The notes beneath the pieces were generated by a model that searched no databases, was not told the DNA's origin, and saw only the letters and a list, made by a program, of their open reading frames with translations. Both the position numbers and the translations under genes were made by a program. 64,000 nt of DNA from Acetobacter oryzifermentans (GTDB taxonomy: Bacteria > Pseudomonadota > Alphaproteobacteria > Acetobacterales > Acetobacteraceae): positions 2,314,501 through 2,378,500 of the forward strand of contig NZ_CP011120.1 in the NCBI RefSeq assembly GCF_001628715.1, read 5' to 3'. Position 1 is the first letter of the stretch; the number at the start of each line of letters is the position of its first letter. Of this stretch, positions 52,732-61,850 are shown one piece after another.

Positions 52732-54408
52732 CTATGGTGTTCTCTTCCAAAGCTTAATGGCTAATTTTGACAATTCCATTTGCCTAATATTAATTTCCTC
52801 TATCCCCCATTTCGAAAAATTGCAAATATCTCTCGTTATTTCTATTCGTGATTGAACAAAATACCCTTTCTTTTGTGTAAAACTCTTGTTTCCAATTTCT
52901 GCGTTGATTTTTGTCTCTAATAAAGTCTGGTTTCCAATCCTATTAACATACTTTTTCATATCATCTTCAGAAATGTGCCATGATGAATCAGGATTTTGAG
53001 GCAATATATGTTCCAGATTAGCTTCATTAATATCTTTAGTAATAGGCTTGAGATTATTTCCTAACTTTTCAGCCTCTAATTTTGTCAAATACCATCTAGC
53101 CAAAGATGGTTTAGAAACATTAGCCTTTGAAAAGGCCATTTGGAATTCATCATCTGTAGGAAGAATTTTAAAAGCAGTATATAATTGACGAGCTGTTTTT
53201 ATTTTTTTATCTGAAACATCTTTTGCTCGTGCTGAATAGTTATCCTCCAGTGTTCCACTACCCCCTACTCCACATATTAAAAACCGAACACTCCACGAGA
53301 CAAGCATAGGAATAGTTTTATTGACCTCACTAGGGGAGAAATTTTCAAAAACTGATATCAATAATGGTCTCACTTGAGTAATATTAGCAATATCAAACAA
53401 ATACAGAGCATCACGAACAGATTCAGAGTACTTAGACCACACTTCGTTTGATGGGTTTATAAACGCAGAATATATTTTTGACGCTTTATATAACTCATTT
53501 GTGTATTTCACAGACTTTTCAGAAGTGTTTATTTCTTTTTTAATGCTCTCGTATAAATCTTTTTCGCGTGTCAAACCATGCTTTGCAATCCAAGCGTGTC
53601 TAACAAAGTTTTTGATATCATTTTGCTCAAATGCATTTGATATAACTGTACTCATTTGAGTCCACATAGTTTGACACTGAGGTAAAGCATCTTGATCCGC
53701 TAAACTAAATATATAATTCTTCAATAAATCAGCAACTGTTAAATCTAACCCTCTATCATTCAATACCTCAAATATTACGAATGCATTAGATTCATTGCCA
53801 ACATCTAAATAGACAAGAACCGCTTTATTTTCTATAAAATCCAAAAGATCGAATAGTTCATCATCTGGATTTTCACATTTTTGAACTATTTCTGAAACAG
53901 TTTTATGTGCTTCTTTAATGGCTGTATATAAGCGTTTTTGTGTTTGTGATAAACCATTAGGAGCACGAGCCCCCGGTTTGTGAAAATCAATCACATATTC
54001 TTTATAAAAAAGACCATCTTCGGGTAGCAATAAAACACGGGGGTTGGTTTTTACAGAACGCACATCAGATTTTGTTAGATACTCCTTAGTTATAATATCA
54101 GCCCTATCCGTGTCACCTTTTTCCTGAAAATAATTTCTTATTGCAGAAATTAGTATTGTAAATGTAACTATTCTCTGTTGTCCATCTATGATATTCTTAA
54201 TTTCATTATCTTTTTTCGTTAAAACTACAGTACCAACAAAATATTGCTGGCTATTTTTTTCTTTTGCATTCGTTATGTCATCAAATAGTTGTTTGACATG
54301 AGGCCTTTCCCATGTGTAAGGCCTTTGATACAAAGGAACTGATAATCTTTGCTGTTTTAATAACAAACCGACGCCCATTAATTTTGAACTAATTTGTTCC
54401 AATGCCAT
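52732..54408 (-). CDS. DUF262/DUF1524 protein, GmrSD-like Type IV restriction candidate
   Basis: A 558-residue protein. The N-terminal DUF262 has LSVPLYQRPYTWERPHVKQL and the ParB/sulfiredoxin-like DGQQR at ~75-79, which in GmrS-type domains uses NTP. The C-terminal DUF1524 has LEHILPQNPDSSW (His of the HNH-type site, ~465) and NRIGNQTLLETKINAEIGNK. Single-chain proteins of this layout cut modified DNA, such as glucosylated phage DNA. It is convergent with the Type ISP gene, and AT-rich compared with it, so it was acquired separately. The ATG at 54408 is chosen (AGGGATT upstream); the frame is open to 54501. Confidence 0.87.
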   Translation of the reverse strand: MALEQISSKLMGVGLLLKQQRLSVPLYQRPYTWERPHVKQLFDDITNAKEKNSQQYFVGTVVLTKKDNEIKNIIDGQQRIVTFTILISAIRNYFQEKGDTDRADIITKEYLTKSDVRSVKTNPRVLLLPEDGLFYKEYVIDFHKPGARAPNGLSQTQKRLYTAIKEAHKTVSEIVQKCENPDDELFDLLDFIENKAVLVYLDVGNESNAFVIFEVLNDRGLDLTVADLLKNYIFSLADQDALPQCQTMWTQMSTVISNAFEQNDIKNFVRHAWIAKHGLTREKDLYESIKKEINTSEKSVKYTNELYKASKIYSAFINPSNEVWSKYSESVRDALYLFDIANITQVRPLLISVFENFSPSEVNKTIPMLVSWSVRFLICGVGGSGTLEDNYSARAKDVSDKKIKTARQLYTAFKILPTDDEFQMAFSKANVSKPSLARWYLTKLEAEKLGNNLKPITKDINEANLEHILPQNPDSSWHISEDDMKKYVNRIGNQTLLETKINAEIGNKSFTQKKGYFVQSRIEITRDICNFSKWGIEEINIRQMELSKLAIKLWKRTP

Positions 54409-54566
54409 CTTTTTAATCCCTATTAATATTTTTGCACCATATACTGTTGTGGTTTTTTCAAACAGACAACCATTGAGAGGACATAACTTCAGTGCCCTCA
54501 ATATTTAATATATGTGAATCACGAAATTCTCCATATGGTTCTTTTTAAGCAGTCCCTAAAGGGACA

Positions 54567-54608
54567 TAGACCCCTACCCCGGTATTATGTGCCTTTTGGG
54601 TCTATAAT
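54567..54608 (+). promoter_or_regulatory. Likely promoter and dyad before the serine recombinase gene
   Basis: TATAAT (54603-54608) is a perfect -10 box. TAGACCC (54567-54573) and GGGTCTA (54598-54604) form a dyad with 24 bases between, the right arm touching the -10 box. A further palindrome TCCCTAAAGGGA lies just upstream (54552-54563). These may be recombinase or operator sites. Confidence 0.45.
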
Positions 54609-54663
54609 GGAGTTAAGGAGCGGTTAGTCCCGCCATCCCTATAACCCATAAGGAACGAAAGGT

Positions 54664-55257
54664 ATGAAATACGGATACGCACGAGTAAGCACATCAGACC
54701 AAGACCTGACCATACAGGAAACAGCTCTCCAAAAAGCAGGATGTGAAATTATCAGGGGTGAAAAGGTCTCTGGAACCAGCCGGGAAGGAAGGCAAGAACT
54801 GGATACCTTGCTTCAATTTTTGAGGGCCGGTGATTCCTTGGTTGTCACTCGTATTGACAAGCTCGCCAGATCAATCAGTGATTTGCAGGATATTGTCAGA
54901 TATCTGGAAGATAAAAAGGTATCGTTGATTTGCACTCAGCAACCCATAGATACATCAAACGCTGTAGGAAAAATGTTCCTGAATCTGCTTGGCGTCTTTG
55001 CTCAATTTGAGACTGAATTGAGAAGAGAGCGACAGCTTGAAGGCATCGCCAAAGCCAAGGAGGAAGGTGTCTACAAAGGCAGAAAGCAGTCTTATGACCA
55101 TGAGCATGTCAAACAGCTCAAAACCAACGGCTTGGGTGTCGCGGAAATTATGAGACAAACAGGAATATCAAAAACTCATATCTACCGAATTCTAAACTGT
55201 TATGATTTGCCCATTAATGTTGATGCAGACATACCTACGAATGAGATTGTCATGTAG
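54664..55257 (+). CDS. Serine recombinase (resolvase/invertase family)
   Basis: A 197-residue enzyme. MKYGYARVSTSDQDLTIQETA contains the nucleophile Ser10. LVVTRIDKLARSISDLQDIV is the conserved Arg-bearing segment, followed by the long E-helix (NLLGVFAQFETELRRERQLE) and a C-terminal HTH (LGVAEIMRQTGISKTHIYRI). The length is typical of Tn3-type resolvases or DNA invertases. AAGGAACGAAAGG precedes the ATG. It may resolve multimers of the element or invert a segment; no obvious invertible pair was found. It is the last gene before the right end of the nested element. Confidence 0.92.
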   Translation: MKYGYARVSTSDQDLTIQETALQKAGCEIIRGEKVSGTSREGRQELDTLLQFLRAGDSLVVTRIDKLARSISDLQDIVRYLEDKKVSLICTQQPIDTSNAVGKMFLNLLGVFAQFETELRRERQLEGIAKAKEEGVYKGRKQSYDHEHVKQLKTNGLGVAEIMRQTGISKTHIYRILNCYDLPINVDADIPTNEIVM

Positions 55258-55460
55258 AAACTGTTTCCCCCGTTGTTTACAAACAGAAAAACAAATCTTC
55301 TGGCATCATCCACACCCAAAAGTCAGTTTTTGTGTCACAGTATTCGTCTCCCTTAAAAACCTTGACCGATTTCACACAAAGTCTTACACAAACTCTTACA
55401 CAAGCGTTCAGAATATTGTTTAAAAACAATATATTATGAATTGTGCGATTTACTTCAGTG

Positions 55461-55482
55461 GGTTCGAGTCCCGCAGTTCGCA
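55461..55482 (+). other. tRNA 3'-end remnant: right end of the nested element
   Basis: GGTTCGAGTCCCGCAGTTCG plus CA, identical to 43446-43467. The flanking bases differ on both sides. With the left copy it bounds a 12-kb segment containing the broken integrase, IS66, the Type ISP gene, the DUF262 gene and the serine recombinase. Confidence 0.75.
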
Positions 55483-55722
55483 ATCTCTAAGGCGCTGATT
55501 TTATTGAAAAATCATAAAAAATCTAAAATGTGAACTTCTATACGTCCGTCTTCCCAATTAGAGAACTTTTTAGACTTGCGACCGCCCTATAAATTCCAGA
55601 CGTCTCGTGCGCTTGCGGTCGGACTACGTAACTTTCGCAAATATTACGTCAAGCGATCTCCCCAAAATTAGTCATGCATACGCCCTCTATAAGAAACACT
55701 GAATACGGCTGACAGGGATCCG
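55483..55722. other. Gene-free region between the two right attachment sites
   Basis: About 240 bases with no gene. It separates the right end of the nested element from the arm-type site of the larger island and probably belongs to the original right end of that island. Confidence 0.4.
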
Positions 55723-55740
55723 TGCACCATTTTTGCACCA
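55723..55740 (+). other. Candidate integrase arm-type site, right end
   Basis: TGCACCATTTTTGCACCA, identical and in the same orientation as 13417-13434. It lies 107 bases inside attR. See the left-end entry. Confidence 0.65.
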
Positions 55741-55846
55741 CAACAAGAAAGATTTAGGGTGACAACGCATGATGTTGTGTGACACATATATGTATGTTTA
55801 TCATATAGTTATGAAAGGAACTCGCAGATGACTGCGGTCTATTTTT

Positions 55847-55893
55847 GCCCTTTCACGGCGGCAACACGGGTTCGAATCCCGTACGGGACGCCA
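55847..55893 (+). other. attR: right attachment site of the genomic island
   Basis: An exact 47-base copy of the tRNA-Glu 3' part (13320-13366), from the anticodon arm to CCA. The tRNA 5' half is absent, so this is not a gene. The sequence beyond it is not part of the island proper. Confidence 0.93.
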
Positions 55894-56027
55894 ATATTTC
55901 CAATGACTTAGAGTTTTGGTCACGGAATAATTGACGGTTTTTGGGGCCATCTTAGGCCCACCACCAAAAAAGACGATAAGCACATGGTTCCATGCAAAGG
56001 CTATGCTGGGCCCAAGCGAGATTCATC

Positions 56028-56640
56028 ATGAAAGATCGCATCACTTCCGCCAAAACCGCTGCTCTGGCCACAAGCCACCCACTTCCTGTCGAGATTGAAT
56101 ATCGCGGCAAGAGCCAGTATCAAGCCAGCAAGCGCATCGCGGACGGAAAAAATATCTACCAGACCTTCTACTTAGCCAAACTGATACGACGCTGACTAGA
56201 CAAAACGTCTGCCAGCCAGAGCTTGACCAGTTCCAGATACGCGACCACTGGGACGACAGAGCATCCGTGAACTGGTCGACCACCATGTGCGCGAGAAGAT
56301 GCAGACCCGGGAGAATGATCGCAAGGGTCACATCCCCGCCATTCTTCAAGACGAGATCGCACAGCAGGCACTGCCGATCTGAGCACGACGGCAGTCCGTG
56401 GCTTCTGGAACCGGCTGGCCTAGAAATACAGCGGCGCTACAATCGTCAAACGCCTTAACCTGCTCGCCGCGATCTGCCAGCATGGGCTCGCAGAGTGGGA
56501 CTTACCCCTCTCAAAAAACCGACCGCCGCAACAACGGTCAAACATCCCGCTGGCGCAGGCAAAAAGCATAACTGTCGTCTTATAGGCGACGAACACAAGC
56601 GTTTTCTGAACCTACTAGCATCTCGTTAAGAACTTGGGCT
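56028..56640 (+). pseudogene. Decayed tyrosine integrase just outside attR
   Basis: The frame from 56028 reads LPVEIEYRGKSQYQASKRIA then DGKNIYQTF, matching the N-terminus of the island integrase (YRGPRQYMTRKVVDGRRVQQTF), and stops near 56195. Later pieces in other frames read HIPAILQDEIA and IVKRLNLLAAICQHGLAEWD (island integrase: VVKRLNLLASILQHAISEWD). The catalytic half is missing. This is the corpse of a related integrase next to its own tRNA-Glu attachment site, left by an earlier or tandem element. Nothing further is seen to 56751. Confidence 0.85.
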
Positions 56641-56751
56641 CGCCTCAAGGAGTGGTGTGCTCTCGCAACCAGATACGAAAAAACAGAAACATCGTTCCTT
56701 GCCGTCATCCACATTGCTGCCGCAGCAGAATGAAACAAGCCCTAACAGACC

Positions 56752-57843
56752 CTAATAATTTAATTGTTTTTTATGCTTCTCTTGTAGTTCTGACTGTTTT
56801 TTCAAAAACCCCAAAAGAATAGACCATGCATCTTCAACTTCCTTATAATCTATATAAGGCACATCTGATAATGGGGGCCTACAATCATTACCCAAATATT
56901 CCTTTAATCTGGACGGCCTGACAATTCTATTTTCAATATAACTGTCACATCTTGTTTTTCCTGCAAGAACAACAAGAGAAAAAATATTCTTTTCTTCTAA
57001 ACCCGTTGTTAATCTTACAGCATCAACATGCATCTGGTTTTGTCGGAGAGGACTATAAAATTTATATCTTTGATCTGATTCTGGATCATCTGGTTGCCGA
57101 ACCCAGTTGTAGTCATCTTTTGGATCATGAGAAATATATCCACTATAATATTTTGTTTCTATAACAAATATTCCCCATGGAACTTTCACAATATGATCAA
57201 TCTGCGTTACTTTTTTACCTGTTGGAGAGTTATATTCTATATATATATTTTTTAATATTCCCCTATTTTTTCTAATATCTTTTATGTATTTATTAACAAT
57301 ACATTCTCCTGCAAACCCTTTCCTTTCAGCATACGATTTCTCAGGAGCAGACGGTTCCTCCTGAAAAGATTGCTCATCATCAATATCTATTATCTCAGGC
57401 GTAGATGCCCTGCCATGAAATACAGTGCTCTGGGCTATAGACGATCTGAATTCATATTTGGAAGTAGGGCTTTGATGTGTTGATGATTTAAATGTGTAAG
57501 AATTATCTTCTTCAGATGGCTTTTCCTTTGAAGCATCCTGTTTCTGATTGGATACTTTTTCGGTATCTCTACTGGCGGCTTCAATTACAATAGCGGCTAA
57601 AATAGCTAATACTAGACAAATTATCCAGTGCGCCAAAATAAAATAGAAAATAATTATTGATATTTTAAACAATATATATATTGCCACTATTGCAAGAAGA
57701 AATCTTAACACCACTCTCTCCATAACTGAATAAAAAATAAAAAATGTTCCATAATTTTCAATACAATTTCCGCAAATTTTGTCACCATAAATTTCTAAGA
57801 TATTTTCTAGAAAATATTCTAATTTCGAAACATTAATTGACAA
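56752..57843 (-). CDS. Membrane-anchored NERD-domain (nuclease-related) protein
   Basis: A 363-residue protein. Two hydrophobic helices lie at ~40-90 (VLRFLLAIVAIYILFKISII, FILAHWIICLVLAILAAIVI), followed by a charged linker. Residues ~175-300 are a NERD domain: RKGFAGECIVNKYIK, TQIDHIVKVPWGIFVIETKY (Asp and ExK as in restriction-type nucleases), and NQMHVDAVRLTTGLEEKNIF. NERD proteins are predicted DNA-processing enzymes, some plasmid-borne or linked to defence. The gene is very AT-rich and adjoins the decayed integrase, so it is probably cargo of the older element. Function is unproven. Confidence 0.82.
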   Translation of the reverse strand: MSINVSKLEYFLENILEIYGDKICGNCIENYGTFFIFYSVMERVVLRFLLAIVAIYILFKISIIIFYFILAHWIICLVLAILAAIVIEAASRDTEKVSNQKQDASKEKPSEEDNSYTFKSSTHQSPTSKYEFRSSIAQSTVFHGRASTPEIIDIDDEQSFQEEPSAPEKSYAERKGFAGECIVNKYIKDIRKNRGILKNIYIEYNSPTGKKVTQIDHIVKVPWGIFVIETKYYSGYISHDPKDDYNWVRQPDDPESDQRYKFYSPLRQNQMHVDAVRLTTGLEEKNIFSLVVLAGKTRCDSYIENRIVRPSRLKEYLGNDCRPPLSDVPYIDYKEVEDAWSILLGFLKKQSELQEKHKKQLNY

Positions 57844-58331
57844 TTAGGTTGCAGAAAACTGGATTATACCCTAAAATATAAGTTCAATCTTCAAATAATT
57901 ACAAAAAAATCTGTATTTTTTACGTTGAATAAGAAAATATGGAAGAATTCATATTATATAAAATATTTTCTTATATTTAAAAATACTTAATTTATCCCAA
58001 TTTTTCTTTATGGCGCTTGAATGCATTATAACCAAAATCAAGATGAAATTGAATGTTTGATAACTCTTCAGATGTTTTATTCAGGATGCCACATAAAGCC
58101 AGAGGATTTGGAAATACATGGTCACATTTCTGTGTGATTTCCATCCAACTTGCCACATAACACGAGTGAGTGCACGTTAATGGATCGCGGACAATTTCTA
58201 TTAGAACAGAAAAATTTCCTTATTCTATGAGAGATATATGCAAACGGTAATCCAGTAATCTTCCTATAAAATAAGTAGATTTTGAGAAAGAATTTTCTCA
58301 GCATATGGTATTTCTGAATGTGCATTACCCT
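57844..58331. other. AT-rich gene-free region
   Basis: About 490 bases, strongly A+T. It includes the presumed promoter of the NERD gene. Short frames exist (for example around 58122-58325) but none is supported. Confidence 0.45.
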
Positions 58332-59528
58332 TTATGACAGCGCATGGATGGCTGTGCTAATTTTAGCGATGACCTGCTGTGACGTAATCAGACGTGTACA
58401 CTCAAACTGACGTGGTGTATTGGCATGACGAGGGCACCAGAGAAAATCATGATGATCAAAGCGTTCACGCTCATCATTCCAACAGGAATTACATGTATGC
58501 TAATTGATAATACGGTAAGGAGTATGAAACTCATTGATAGGATGAGTAAAGCCGGAGATCATGACTACAGGCGTACCCGCAGCCCACGCTAGCCACGCAA
58601 GGCCTGAACTGAGGCCGATGAAGAACTCAGCATGTCGTAACCAACGTGCACGTTCTGTTAAGGGGCGATTGCCTGTTTGATCCTCTGCCCCATAAGGAAT
58701 ATGATTCCAGACAATAGCTGTGCCATTTACAGGTTTTTGATCAATACAGATAACCCGGTAGCCCTGCTTTTTAAGATAGGCAACAATCTCCATCCACCCA
58801 GTGGGATTGTTCCAGTATTTACACTGAGTGCTGGCCTGCACAGCAATACAGACATATTTTTCGGCTATCGGGCGTGTTTCATCAGACAAAGCAAGTTTGG
58901 GTGCTTCTTCCGCAGGATCAACACCTAGAATATACGCGGCAGTGCGATGAAGACCCACCAACCGAAAATCGGTTGGTTGAAAAACATTTTCTTTATCATC
59001 AAAAAATAACCCCATGCAGTACATTGCATAACTGTCTGCCAGTATGTCTTGTTCCTGAGCTATTTCTGGGGACATAAGTGTTAATTCTGGATATGCATCT
59101 TTCAGCACAGGAATAATCAAAGCAGAGAGAATGCAGGTTACATTTGCCTGATGGATATGCGCAAAGCGTGCTGCGTAGGGAAACCATGCAAGCGTATCGC
59201 CCAAAGTGCCGACAGGAAATTGAATGACAACTTTTTTGTTTTTCAAATTCAATTCATGCTGGAAAACAATGCGAACTTCTTTTTGAGGTAAAATATCTTC
59301 AACAATAATACCAAAGCGAACGTAAAAGCGTTTGGCAGAGTATACGGTAGCGCCCGTATTTTCATTCTGGAACAGAATATTCCCTGTATCCAGGTCACGT
59401 CATGTAATCCGCCATTTTCCTTCTGTACGTGCAGGCAGAACAATACGGGCACCCTGATTGAAATCAAACAAAATTCCATCAGGCCCATATGGTGGCTTTG
59501 CCGCCGTTTTGCAGAACCTCCGTACCAC
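58332..59528 (-). pseudogene. Autotransporter O-heptosyltransferase (TibC/BAHT type), two nonsense codons
   Basis: One frame on the minus strand, about 398 codons, matches this family end to end. The N-terminus is KTAAKPPYGPDGILFDFN and VLPARTEGKWRI, then TGA (59402-59400) in place of a family residue. Next is the main domain (NLKNKKVVIQFPVGTLGDTL, VMISGFTHPINEFHTPYRII). Then comes TAG (58502-58500), where relatives have Trp, followed by HTCNSCWNDERERFDHHDFL and WCPRH with FECTRL. The tail holds the four Cys that bind iron in known members. The enzyme would add heptose to the adhesin encoded just upstream. As written, only residues between the stops (58500-59252) could be made. Confidence 0.88.
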
Positions 59529-61593
59529 TCAGCACAGCACTGCTCTGCACGTTCAACTGGCCACCACTGGCAACATTGACATCTGCCGCAGATCCACCCG
59601 AACTGACATCCACAGTCCCGCCAGACACATTGGCGCCATTCAGGCTACCCTGTGAGAAAACGTTGAGCGTGCCACCACGTCCTACGGTTTCATTGTGTGC
59701 TGTAGCACCTGCCTCAACATCTTCAAGGCCACCATTGTTAACCGTTGTGCCTGTAGTGACGCCACCGCTTTGAACAAATTCGATACCACCAGAATTCACA
59801 ACGGCACTCACAGCCGAACCGTTAATGTAGCCAAAGCCATTGGCGTTATACGTTGTATGGTTTGCGACCCCACCAGCACTCACAACTTCATGCCCGTGGC
59901 TTACAACAATCATGTCACTGTCCTGGCCGCCGGACATCACACGTTCTTCACCCAAATTGGTAATGGTGCCCGATACGGCACTCCCGGCATTATTCTGCCG
60001 ACCCGTCTCAATGGTGAAATTGCTGACAACACCGCCCTGAGCCACGTTTTCTACGCCAGAGCGCTCAATCAGAATATTGGAGCCAGTGCCGCCAGACTGG
60101 ATATCCGCGCTGCCGCCACTTGCAATGGTGACACCGCTTTCATACCCGCCAGAGAGTACGGATACCGTTGCGCCCGCGCTGAGTATGCCGCCACTCAAGC
60201 TGCCACCACTCAGGATGGTTTGACCGCCTATGGTCCCGGACGCATCAACAACAACAGTGCCTTGGGAATGAACAGTCTGATTAAGCGCTGTGCCACCAGC
60301 CCCTACAGTTTCAAGGCCACCGGCGTTCACGGTTGTTGCAGATGCAATGCCACCAGCGACTGCCTGAAGCTGACCGCCATCCAGAATTGTTCCAGAGGTC
60401 ACGCCTTTTGTTTCTACCAACTGAAGACCACCTGCAGAAATGGTTGCAGCTTCACTCAGCCCATTCAGAACAGCGTCTTCACCACCACTATTCACAGTGT
60501 TGTTGTATGCTGAACCGTTTGTATATTCTACAATGGCGCCAGCGCTATTCACGACCGCATCATGGGATACGCCACCATCAATATACGCGGCATAAATACC
60601 TTGGGCATTCACAGTCATGGCAGACACCACGCCGTTGCTCTGCACGGTAATGCCAGCATCATTCAAGGTTACGCCAGATGCCAGGCCACCACCATTCACC
60701 ACCAGATGATCGTGATAGACCGTCACATCATCCGCAACGCCGCCTGAATTGACAATAACATCGTGAACTTCACCACCTGTTGCAGCCTGCGCGCTGTTAT
60801 CCACCGCACCAGAAACATACCCTTTACTGCCAACAACAAGCGTACCTTCCTTATCCCCAGTAATCTTAATATCCGTCGCAAAAGCTTTAGCGGAACTATC
60901 ACCTGTAACATTAAGATGAGCGCCAGCAGTAACCGTATTGGATATTGCAGAAACACCACCGCTAATATCTAAACTTCCTGCTTTTAGAACTGTGTTGCTG
61001 AGTATAGCACCACTTTCTGCACGCACAGATTCCTGGACGTCAGAGTTCAGAATCACTCCACTTGTCACAGTTGTATCAACCGCAATGGCACCGGAGTGCA
61101 CGATCATTTCACCCTCACCACTTACTGTGGTACTGGTAACGGATGCACCATTCTCTACAAGTAAAGCCGTAGGACTACCCCCAGTTGATGTAGTGGAAAC
61201 AAGGGTATCTATAACATTGGCACCCGCATTGATTGTGGCGGATGCTGTATCGGTAATGGTCGTGCCAGAAAGTGTTGCACCGCTAGCAGCATAAAGCTCC
61301 GCACCATCGGAAATGTTGGTATTATCAGCAGTGCCACCAATAACCCCAATTTGGCCCATACTGGCAGATGTATCAACTGCGCTGCCGCCAGCAGAAATGG
61401 TCAACATGGCACCAGCAAAGCTATCATCATTTTCTGGCAACGATGTAGATGTAACAAGGCCGCCACTTTCAACAGTAATGTTGCCACCGTTTGCGGTAGT
61501 AAATGTTGCTGTTCCGAAAACATCCAGTGTATCATCATCATTTAGAATGATACCATGTGAGGATATTCCAGCAGGAATAGTCGTGTCAGTCAT
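59479..61593 (-). CDS. Strand-loop-strand (AIDA-like) repeat adhesin
   Basis: A 704-residue surface-type protein built almost wholly of ~20-residue beta repeats with patterns such as VNSGGIEFVQSGGVTTGTTV and VLSGGYESGVTIASGGSADI, as in autotransporter passenger domains that are O-heptosylated. I see no classic signal peptide at the N-terminus (MTDTTIPAGISSHGIILNDD) and no C-terminal barrel; the protein ends GGKATIWA. So it cannot be a classic autotransporter and must use another export route, if exported. The start at 61593 has AAGGGATC. Its last ~50 bases overlap the heptosyltransferase frame. Ser/Thr-rich repeats would be the sugar sites. Confidence 0.85.
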   Translation of the reverse strand: MTDTTIPAGISSHGIILNDDDTLDVFGTATFTTANGGNITVESGGLVTSTSLPENDDSFAGAMLTISAGGSAVDTSASMGQIGVIGGTADNTNISDGAELYAASGATLSGTTITDTASATINAGANVIDTLVSTTSTGGSPTALLVENGASVTSTTVSGEGEMIVHSGAIAVDTTVTSGVILNSDVQESVRAESGAILSNTVLKAGSLDISGGVSAISNTVTAGAHLNVTGDSSAKAFATDIKITGDKEGTLVVGSKGYVSGAVDNSAQAATGGEVHDVIVNSGGVADDVTVYHDHLVVNGGGLASGVTLNDAGITVQSNGVVSAMTVNAQGIYAAYIDGGVSHDAVVNSAGAIVEYTNGSAYNNTVNSGGEDAVLNGLSEAATISAGGLQLVETKGVTSGTILDGGQLQAVAGGIASATTVNAGGLETVGAGGTALNQTVHSQGTVVVDASGTIGGQTILSGGSLSGGILSAGATVSVLSGGYESGVTIASGGSADIQSGGTGSNILIERSGVENVAQGGVVSNFTIETGRQNNAGSAVSGTITNLGEERVMSGGQDSDMIVVSHGHEVVSAGGVANHTTYNANGFGYINGSAVSAVVNSGGIEFVQSGGVTTGTTVNNGGLEDVEAGATAHNETVGRGGTLNVFSQGSLNGANVSGGTVDVSSGGSAADVNVASGGQLNVQSSAVLSGTEVLQNGGKATIWA

Positions 61594-61850
61594 ATTTATG
61601 ATCCCTTAAAGTTATTTCTACATTCTGAGATTTTTGCAGAAATTTTTTCCCATTTATTGTCAAATATTATTGTTAATAAAAATAAATCATGATTATTTTT
61701 CTATAGTTTCATCAAAAACGTATATAATTATTTATAGAATATTTAATTTTTAACATGCCAACAATGCGGTATGTGCTGCTGAGTGTAGAGAAATACTCAG
61801 CAGCACCAATAAAACTTATTAAAGATGTTTATTAAAATACTTCACGGATT
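61594..61850. other. AT-rich intergenic region before the adhesin gene
   Basis: About 257 bases, strongly A+T, between the Hint-protein gene and the adhesin gene, both on the minus strand. It likely holds the adhesin promoter. No clear terminator hairpin was found. Confidence 0.4.

Noticed and set aside
55847..55893. A second tRNA-Glu gene
   Set aside because: Only the 3' part from the anticodon arm onward is present; the 5' acceptor strand and D-arm are missing. It is an attachment-site copy.
58122..58325. A 67-codon minus frame downstream of the heptosyltransferase
   Set aside because: No ribosome site or recognisable feature, and the composition fits AT-rich non-coding DNA.
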